Of a DNA stretch of 64,000 bases, positions 55,857-64,000 are shown in pieces. The DNA is from Sambucus nigra. Taxonomy: Eukaryota; Streptophyta; Magnoliopsida; Dipsacales; Adoxaceae. Positions within the stretch are counted from its first letter, which is position 1. Each line of letters begins with the position of its first letter. The DNA is taken from positions 578,814,606 to 578,878,605 of the forward strand of contig OX422217.1 in assembly GCA_949130495.1 (NCBI GenBank), given 5' to 3'. A program made the position numbers and the translations under genes. The notes under the pieces are model-generated. The model was not told where the DNA came from. It worked only from the letters and a program-made list of their open reading frames with translations, and searched no databases.

Positions 55857-56132
55857 TTGCATTTTAAAAACATCTTAGAGCTTCATTTACATCTCTTATT
55901 CACTATAATCCCACTTTTATTCTATGTTTCATTTTTTGTAATTTTCCTTTTAAGGTATTATTTTCATTCTTCCGTTATCTTCAATTCTTTATTTTTAAAT
56001 ATGATTTATCTCATTAATGATGAAAAAATAGAGGAGTTTCGAAGACATTACATCCCGAAATGGGTAGTTGTTAAAACAAGGGCTTGGCCTAAAGATTATT
56101 ATAACAATAAAGGGTGGACCTGGATGTTTTAA
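55857..56132 (+). pseudogene. short unrecognised gene-like frame
   Basis: The most protein-like part starts at an ATG near 56000 (MIYLINDEKIEEFRRHYIPK, then WPKDYYNNKGWTW). The upstream part is T-rich and intron-like. This opening resembles the N-terminus of the antisense genes above (acidic helix, then a basic turn), but it stops after 44 residues. It may be the first exon of another decayed antisense gene. Confidence 0.25.
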
Positions 56133-57939
56133 CATTTTATTGCAGAAATCAGTGTCACTTTCCCACCAAACCAACTCTCCTTAGATAGGTGTTCAAAACT
56201 GGATGTTTTCCCATTTTATTACCATTCTTTAGGTGTTCAAAATAGGTTCATTATACTGAATTATAAGTTCGTTGCAGTGAATGAACTGGAACTTTTTGCA
56301 AATTTCACTTTTTGAGAGATCTTTCTGAAATATCTTGTTATAAAGCATATCAAGGATACTTTTTGGTTCATCATGCCTAGACCTTTTAAGCTTTGTGTGT
56401 TTGATATATGAGCTATAAGCAACCCTAATATTCTCTACATGGATAAATAACTCATATTTTTAACACCCTTCCAACTTGAGGAAAGAGAAAAGAGAAGAAG
56501 AAGAAGAAGAAGAAGAAGAAAAGAAAAAAATTGATAGAAAATATTTTCAGCTTTTAATTGAAAAAATAATAATCATTCCTGTATTGTGTTCTTCAAGCCT
56601 TTGGATTCATTATTAAATCGTGAATGTAATACTTTCATAATCAAGATAAGTTTGAACACACTATTTTCTAAAATATGTTGTTCTTGAATATGATCTTTTT
56701 TCAAGCTTGAAAAACACTTTGTGAATTTTTTTTGATTTAAGACCAAACATTTTCTAAACCCTAAACTAATAGGATATCACTACATATTCTAGGTGTTAGT
56801 CCTTCGCTTATATTAGTTCTGGTTTACTTGGAGAAAAGTTCATATTCAACTTTAAAAAAAGATTTGCTTAAAAGCTTTAAATGTGAAATTATTGATGAAG
56901 CATGACAATCGTGAAATAGATACGCGATTCGTCTTACTAGTAGAAGGTGGAAAAATTTGGTTATTAAGGTTGTGAATTATTGAGTCTGGGAGAGGTTCAA
57001 GTTTGTAAGTCATTTATCTCTTCTTATAACCCTTTACCTATACTAGTTCAAAGTGTCTATTTGGTCGGAGATTTTTTTTCCATTTGTTTATTCTTCCTCT
57101 TAAAAATCACCCTCTCAAGTGTATGATTAACTGTTCCACATTTTGATCTCTTTATATTCTTCATTAACATATGTTGAATAAATGATCAATTTTGTAAATT
57201 ACATTTTGATCACTTAAGACATTAGGATTAATTTTTACTCGAACTTAAATTGAAAGAAAATATTTCATTTTTAATTAAAAACATTATTTAGATAGTTATA
57301 GTTGAGAGCCTCACACTCTCAAAATAGCCATAAAATAAGGTTATGGAAACCGAAGTTAGTTGACAACTTGAAGATTCTCCTTGGGACTAATTTTGAGATT
57401 TGGAATGAGGGGTCGAATGCCTCATTTGCACACGCGTCTCTATTTTGAATATGGCTATGAGTCTTCTCTTTAAGGGTTGAATTCCCCTTAACTTATGATT
57501 TGTTTGGCCGACACCAGCTCGGGATCCACACCAGCTCGGGGAAAAATGGCTTTTGATGTAGTTGTCCAATGCCATCTACGATGCCACCAACATAGAACCT
57601 TAGTTAGTTCTTAGCGATAATTTATTTCCTTTGTACCTTTTTGTACGTTTTATTAGTTCTTGAAAGATTGTAGATATTTTTCTCATATTGGGCAAATTAT
57701 ATGTGATAAATAAATTCTGGTTATCGGCCATGTGGATGCCCCTTTTTTTTTACTTGACATTTGTTTTTCAACTTTTTTCCCTAGAGACTTGCTTGGGAGC
57801 TAGCCTTGCTCGATCGAACATAGCTGATGATTTAGATTTTTGGCTGGGGGAAGATTCCACTAGCCAAAAAAACTCAATATTTTTTTTACCTTTTTCCACG
57901 CATTTGAAGTCCTTTACTTATCAAGGTGGATCATATTAA
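56133..57939. other. AT-rich stretch with a GAA microsatellite
   Basis: A (GAA)n run lies at 56493-56521. CACACCAGCTCGGGA is repeated in tandem near 57512-57540. Nothing else was recognised on either strand. Confidence 0.5.
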
Positions 57940-59048
57940 GACTCGTTTGATGCGCCGTATAAGAGGTTTGTATTGGATAAAATTATTCTTTTCAATGTTT
58001 GGTGTAATTTAGGATGCGATATGAGATGGAATAAGTTATCCAAAGTGAGCTCTTTATCCCACAAGGAGTGGGATAAAAAAATCCCACCTCCAAAGTCGTA
58101 TAAAATTATACGGTGTCAAAATTTGATTAATAATTATGACTCTACCCTTAATAAGTTATAAAAAAACTCACGCAACTTGCACTATATCAAGTATTAGATA
58201 GTAGTCGGCGGTCCCTTTGATTCACATAACTCTCCATTCATAATTTTCATCACGGTAGGTAACCTCCTCATTTTTTTCTATTTTTTTCTATTTGTTGCTT
58301 TATCATGAACCACTATTTTGGTTTAAATCGATGCAAATATTATGTTAACTCACCTACTAGACAAGTTGAAAGTTATGTGTTGTTAATTCACACTTAATAT
58401 TTTGTTACACGTATTTTTTTTATTCTATTATTAACCTATATGCTAGACAAGTTAAAAGCTGTGTATAATTCAATTTATTTGTTTCTGCATATTTCCGACG
58501 ACTATTTTGAGTAAAACCAATGTTATTGAGTTGTGACTTCAAGAAATTTTCTGCAACTGATTTGTTTTGAATCGAAAGAGAAGATAGTAAGCAATTAGTT
58601 TTACTATCTCATTATTTTTGGCAGCTAGTTTGTGTACACAAGGTTTTTGAATGCGTGTAAGTGATTACTAGTGGTTGAGTGTGTACAAATTATAAATACA
58701 AATACAAATACAAATACATATTTTCATCGCATAATATTATTTTTTTGACATCCCACGTGGAATTAAATATTATGTTATTGAGTTAAAATATGTGATAACA
58801 ATATATTTTTGTATATTTTTATTATTAAATACAAAAGAAGGGTATTTTTGAAAAACTGGAGATAAATTAATCATATTTGGAGCATTTCAAACACATGACT
58901 ATATTATTATATGCCATCCCGTCTTCTTATTTGGAACTGTTTCAAACGCAGTGTTGGAATAAGCCTTATACAGCCCATCCTTATCCTATCTAATCCGACT
59001 CTTATCTTATCCTATCCGGACTCCTTATACGGCGTATCAAACGAGGCC
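57940..59048. mobile_element. Harbinger/Tourist-like MITE (1109 bp)
   Basis: Terminal inverted repeats of about 25 bp: left GACTCGTTTGATGCGCCGTA, right (reverse complement) GGCCTCGTTTGATACGCCGT, each followed by ATAAG. They are flanked by the 3-bp target duplication TAA at 57937-57939 and 59049-59051. TWA duplications and GG(N)C-type ends point to the PIF/Harbinger superfamily. No transposase is encoded, so it is non-autonomous. An inner hairpin TTTATCCCA/TGGGATAAA lies at 58053-58077, and an (AAATAC)n run at about 58697-58722. Confidence 0.8.
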
Positions 59049-59051
59049 TAA

Positions 59052-60747
59052 GAGTCTTGTAGAGTATTGGTCCAAGACAAAAGATACCCTTGGTGTGGTA
59101 TCTTTACTTGAGTTTGAGAACTCAGATCTTATCCAAGAAGTGAAAATGATTTGTTTTGAACTAAAAAAATCTAGGTAGATCAGAAAAGTTTGAAATGAGA
59201 AATAACATCGAATAAGGTGGTAATTTTGCATGGGCCCCTCTAAGTTTGGATATATGGATACGGTGAGGCAAAGATGGATGACCATATTAATAATGAGGAT
59301 GACAAGGCTCAAGATCATAACAGTGGAGGGTTGAATTATCTTTTATTACTAAAGCTTCCCAAATATTTAGAGCTCTAATATGGGTACGCTTTTCTTAGTG
59401 CCAACCCGATCCGTGCCCATATCATTAAATGTTTAAGTTTTATTTTTTCCTTTGATATCAATTTGTAAGGGAAAAATTTAATCCCTATAAGTTTTGAATG
59501 ATAAGAAGTAGTTTATAGTGTTTACTTGTGAATTTTTCTTGAATTCACTACCCTTACGTGTTCATTTGGTTCATGTCCTCTCCTTACCTTTTAGGTCGTG
59601 ACACCATGCACAAACTTAAGCCTAATGAAAATTATGGTGACAATGAACATGTTTATGTCATCTTCACCTATATAAGGATTTTAGTTGAAAAAGATTGTCG
59701 GGTCTTTTCTTGTTGCCTAGAGATCCCAATGGGCAGCTCGATAGTTTCGCGTTCAATTATAATTGTGTGTGTAGATGTCTTGGTTTATGTATTTTTGGTA
59801 ATTACAAGCGTGCCAAGCAAGGTTAAGTTCTTGTCAACGAAGTGATTATATTATCCCTACAATAGTTAGTCAATTGTATACCGTTCGATGAATCAATTAA
59901 GAAGATTTGTGCTTCCCTTAGGGAAGACTTTGCTATGAGTGTTAAATAATTGTAAATAACAAGAACTAGAGAAAAAGAAGTAATTTGCATAAACTAAAAT
60001 TAAAGTAAAGCTTCAAAAACGATAAAGAAAGATAAATGCAATAAAATAAATAATTACACTACTGAACGTAAAGCAAGATTACACTAATGCAAGTAGAACA
60101 ATTTAAATGTAACGACAAATGAACTTTTCATAAAAGAGAATTATAATCTACCTTACAAATTACTTCAAATGAAATAAAAGGTATAAATAAATGAAAAGAA
60201 AAGGGAAATAAAAGGAAAAAAGAGGTGGAATGAGTAAACGTAGTTTTATGTTAAGGGGAGCCTCCTTTCCTTTGTCCTCTAGTTGTTTATTTATAGAGCT
60301 TCTTGTCATTCAACTGTCTTGTAACTCCTGGGTGGTTACCCAAATAAATTTTCCCTCTTAGGTACATAAATTCTCCAATAACCGTCACTTAGTGCTTAAA
60401 TCCACGTCCAAAGCCTTAACAGGGTTCAAATATTTTAGTTGCCTTTTGCATTAAGCTAGCGCATTACACTTCGGCTGTGACTTTCGGTTTGTAAGCCCAT
60501 ATGGTAAATCCCCATTGGACAGTGATAATATGGTGTAAACATACCCCCGCACTAATTGATTATTGAGAAAAAATTGATTATTGTACTGTTCAATCCCAGA
60601 AGCCATTACTCCATGTTTAGTCATGATTACTCTGAGTAAGTACTATATAGTAAACATCTTTTGCAGTGAGAGAGTATTCATTTTTATCCATCGGTATCTT
60701 CACCTGAGATCTTTATCCCTTCTTCTTATATCATCTCTAAGTTAATA
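59052..60747. other. AT-rich stretch, nothing recognised
   Basis: No coding or repeat feature could be supported. 60570-60740 is pyrimidine-rich and could be the leader of the gene-like region that follows. Confidence 0.45.
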
Positions 60748-62002
60748 ATGGCTTCTCAATAGAACAATGGGTTTTGTTCAATGAACGTTAAAAATTTTGG
60801 TTTAACCTCTAACTCATCCAGAAATAATGTGAACCTGGGGGGTTTATAGCATCTCTCTGGATCAATTTTTTGATGATAAATTGTATATTGATGGTTCTCA
60901 GAGTAAGGTTAATCGTTAATATCATGAAATCTCTAATTCTCCTTCTTTTAGTGGTACTTTCTTTTATACCAGTAGACTAGTTATTGCAATCCTAGAATCA
61001 CATATTGTCAAAGAAGAGAGTTGTGAAGATGCCATGGATGTTGAAGATAATGGTGAATATAAGGCATACTTTTTTGTGTATAAACCCAATTACAAACTTC
61101 ATAATTCCTCTAATGACTATGGTGAGTATACCGCCAATGTTCTTGATGGTCCCCTGAGCTTTATTTATAATCAAAGCTTTACTCTCCGTCACTTCCCACT
61201 TGAGTTTTGGACACATCTAACCTACCCAACTTTCACATGTCATCCTAGCAAAGACAATGCTTGGTCCAATCCTAGTCATCCTTACTTCATTTTTGACACT
61301 CCAAGAGTGAATACTTAAGCCTCTTAGATGATTGGCATCATGCAACCTATAAAGTTCCAAAATATGGCTCCATCAATGCCAATTGTCCCTATCACACATT
61401 TGTGCATCGTACCTTGTATTTCATCACCAATGGCCTGAATACTTCTTTTGTCTCAACTGGAGATAACTTCAATATTAGTGCTTTCGAAAAGTCGATTACT
61501 AAGACAAGCTAACACCCTTCTTTCTTAGATAGTGGTTTTTTCCCACACACTATCTGGGGATCCAATTAGAGATTTGGAGAAATATGTCTAATATGGTTTA
61601 AACATAGGTTATAACACCTTTATTCAGTCATTTATTGCCAATACTATTTGTAAAGCTCTAGCGGTTATCCATTTCTTTTCTCATCTTTCTCTATGGGTGC
61701 TTTTGTAAGTTCATGCCCTCAACAACTTGATTTGGGCCATCCTAATCTTTTATAAAATCTAAGATACTTCTCTCATTCCTAACGCTCAAACCTCCTTTTT
61801 TTTCAAGACTTATCCCTATTTCATTAGGAGGTTAAGGCAGAATGATGTTCAGTATGAATATTACTACAATTGGGTGGCTATATATGACAAATTTTTCACT
61901 AAATACAATCATATCTTTGAGAATTGTTAGGATTTTTCCTTAGTTTTTATTCATGATCAAGGTAACCGCGAGGACTATGAATTTGGTAACCCTTTTTTTT
62001 AA
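60748..62002 (+). pseudogene. decayed gene of unknown family
   Basis: ATG 60748 gives MASQ, then a TAG where CAG is likely, then NNGFCSMNVKNFGL. After a one-base shift near 60840 a long frame follows to 61318 (SISLDQFFDDKLYIDGSQSK, then FSGTFFYTSRLVIAILE, SFIYNQSFTLRHFPLEFW). A second shift near 61315 leads to DDWHHATYKVPKYGSINANC. From 61610 another frame reads YNTFIQSFIANTICKALAVI, then SLWVLL, and YEYYYNWVAIYDKFFTKYNH, to about 62000. Few lesions over 1.2 kb suggest a real former gene. It loosely recalls plant mobile domain (PMD) proteins or the Tat antisense genes, but I cannot assign it. Confidence 0.45.
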
Positions 62003-63533
62003 GAAATTTTCTTCAAATCTAGGCATCTATAGGAGGAAGCCAAAGAGACGGTTCAATGTTTGTAACATCATGAGACATTTTTATTAAAATGACTTAAGAT
62101 TTTGCCAATTTGAATTCGGAACAGAAGCACATTATTTCCTTATGGAATACACACCATAAATTTGTTACTTATGCCTTTTATTACTACTACTCAATCCAAA
62201 GAGGGTGATGTTATGCCCCATGTTTTGTAATTTCCCTATTTTAGATTATCAATGGAAAAATATTAATTTTATTTTGACTCACTATTGGATGCTTGTATTG
62301 GAGCCAATGTTTTATGAAATTTTGATATAATTCTTATTTGTTTTGTGTTTAATTTCTTAATTTTAACCACGTCCACCATCTTAGCATGTTACTTATTTCA
62401 TCTATTTTTGAACATTGAATGTTTTAACCAATTTTGGTAAGGTGAATGCATTTGTAACTTTTTTTGTGCCTTTAAACCTAAAAAATATTTCAATTTTGGT
62501 CTATTTTGCATGTGTGTTTTATTATTCCAGTGGTCTAACCAAATCCCATTGCACATGTAGAAGTGTCCAAATGATAACTTTTTATTGCCTGCTGGAATAG
62601 CTAATTCTCATAAAATGGGCAACCTTTAAAATTCTCTTCAACTAATACATTTGGTTGTCTTGGAACCCCCAACACTTGACTTTAATTTTTAGGGTTATTA
62701 ATGAACTACAGATTTAAGCATGAGGGTATTTTGATTGATGGATCCACTAAATGTGTCATGCCTTTTCGTCTCCCATTACCCTATGATTCCACTTTTTGGA
62801 AGGAAACTTCTCGAAGCCATGTGTCAATATTTATTTGGAATTCTTTTGAATTTCAAACGGCACCACCAAGATATTTAAGCTCACTTGTTTTTTTTCTTGT
62901 TCTATTTTATCGTTTTACTTTCTCTCTCTAAGAACATTTTTTGCTTTTAAGACTATTTTTCTCTTTCTTCAAGCTTTCACCATTAATGGTGTCTATCTCT
63001 ATAAGTTCTGATGTTTACTCCTAGTTTGATGAAACTCCTAATAAATTCATGACTGAAAATTATGTTGTTGTTGGGAGTATTTTTTCCCCTTCAAAACCCC
63101 TTTTTGAGCCACCTGCTACACTATTAGCCATTTTTTCAAGGAGGAGCTGCCATTGCCACTCACAATGTTCTATCCCACTTACAAGTGAGTCATTTGACAG
63201 CTTTCTCAAACATTTACTCAAATTTCAAACACAATTCCTGGAGTGGAATCCACCCTAATAAATGTTGACCCTCATGTCTCCATTCCCATGTAGAAAGATG
63301 AGGTTATTGGCACTTCAACCCCTATGGAAGCAAAGCCTAATTAAGGTGATGATTATTTTATAATACTCCAAAGTTACCTTATATCCCTTAATTCTTGAGG
63401 ATTCTACCGATTAAAGGGATTCTCCTGCGAGGGAAGCTCCCCCACAAGTTGAGGTTGATCCTTTAGTTTTGGACCTTCCTATTTAATGACATCAGTTGAA
63501 ATCAGCGTTTTTCATGTAAAACTTCAACAAATC
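62003..63533. other. intron-like or intergenic AT-rich stretch
   Basis: T-rich sequence with small open frames (62701-62931, 63049-63258) without recognisable motifs. It may be introns between the gene-like region at 60748-62002 and the coiled coil at 63534. Confidence 0.35.
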
Positions 63534-64000
63534 ATGTCCCAGGCCCTTGTTCAAACATTAGAAATCTTTGCTAGTAGTGTGGAACAACAATTACAGAACC
63601 TTCTCCAAGCTCATCTGGATCTTCCCCATTGTCAATTAGGAGCTTCTAAATATTTGTAGCTACTTTGAAGCTTTGTTAGTGTGCCATCTGAGGGTCTTTC
63701 TAAAAAAATTCTCAGTGGGTTACAAGAAACCTTTTGCATTTACCGACTTAAAATTCTTGAAGAAAGTGACCTTAAGACCATAAATATTAGTGTCTTATCA
63801 CTTCCATACTTCAGAGACACTATAACCCAAGTGGAAGTTAAAGAAAATGACTTATCTGCAAACAAAGCACATTTCTCACACCAAAAGGCTGAAGTAGCAA
63901 GAGGCCTGCATGATTTGAAACATGTTCGGTCCAAGAGGACTACCCTTTTAACTGAAAAGGAAGAATTAGACAAGAAGATAGCCAGAGTTAATGCTGGGAT
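63534..64000 (+). pseudogene. coiled-coil coding segment, runs off the window
   Basis: One frame from ATG 63534 (MSQALVQTLEIFASSVEQQL) passes two stops near 63660 and continues to the window end as charged helix (for example EVARGLHDLKHVRSKRTTLL). This is the same type of C-terminal coiled coil as in the antisense genes of Tat1 and Tat3. The order globular region then coiled coil fits a further Tat-type antisense gene on the plus strand, whose element would be on the minus strand, but no LTR is in view to prove it. Confidence 0.4.

Noticed and set aside
59558..59845. 95-residue plus-strand frame
   Set aside because: No motif, no neighbouring exon and no partner; length is within what AT-rich sequence gives by chance.

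Overview
This window is plant nuclear DNA, most likely from heterochromatin of an eudicot. It is AT-rich, has no intact host gene, and is almost entirely made of plant-type LTR retrotransposons inserted into one another. The evidence is Ty3/gypsy elements of the Tat type (an extra RNase H domain, a long antisense gene region and a TGGCGTCGTCTGTGGGAA-like primer site), a Tekay-like gypsy element, Ty1/copia elements with initiator-tRNA-Met primer sites, and a Harbinger-like MITE. No tRNA, rRNA, CRISPR or bacterial-type operon was seen.

Layout. 1-12053: Tat1, a plus-strand Tat-type element whose 5' LTR is cut by the window edge. It has decayed gag and pol, a 62-bp tandem-repeat array, an antisense gene and a 943-bp 3' LTR. 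It sits inside a minus-strand copia element (12054-15818, probably resuming near 51150-52320). That copia LTR is interrupted by a second Tat-like element, Tat2. Only Tat2's LTR pieces (15819-16222 and 50397 to about 51150) and part of its 3' half remain. Inside Tat2 lie a Tekay-like gag-only gypsy element (16223-23851) and Tat3, a complete but decayed minus-strand Tat element (25320-49205) with 526-bp LTRs. Inside the antisense gene region of Tat3 lies the youngest insertion (28881-41044): a copia element with three LTRs and two almost identical gag-only bodies, flanked by a 5-bp target duplication AAGCT. The nesting is therefore four levels deep.

52321-64000 is older, poorly recognisable AT-rich sequence. 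It holds a microsatellite-linked duplication with an inverted arm (53.2-53.5 kb), a 1.1-kb MITE (57940-59048) and a decayed gene-like region ending in a coiled coil that runs off the window (60748-64000).

How the parts work together. None of the pol genes is intact, so nothing here looks autonomous. The only undamaged coding capacity is the Gag pair in the second copia body (35777-36820 and 36826-37725). These are structural proteins with a UBN2-type Gag domain and two CCHC zinc knuckles, with no protease, integrase or reverse transcriptase. The family must be mobilised by an autonomous relative elsewhere, or have stopped moving. The features most worth following are this triple-LTR gag-only array with its palindrome-rich LTRs, the higher-order tandem repeat in the Tat1 3' region, and the antisense genes on the opposite strand of the Tat elements.
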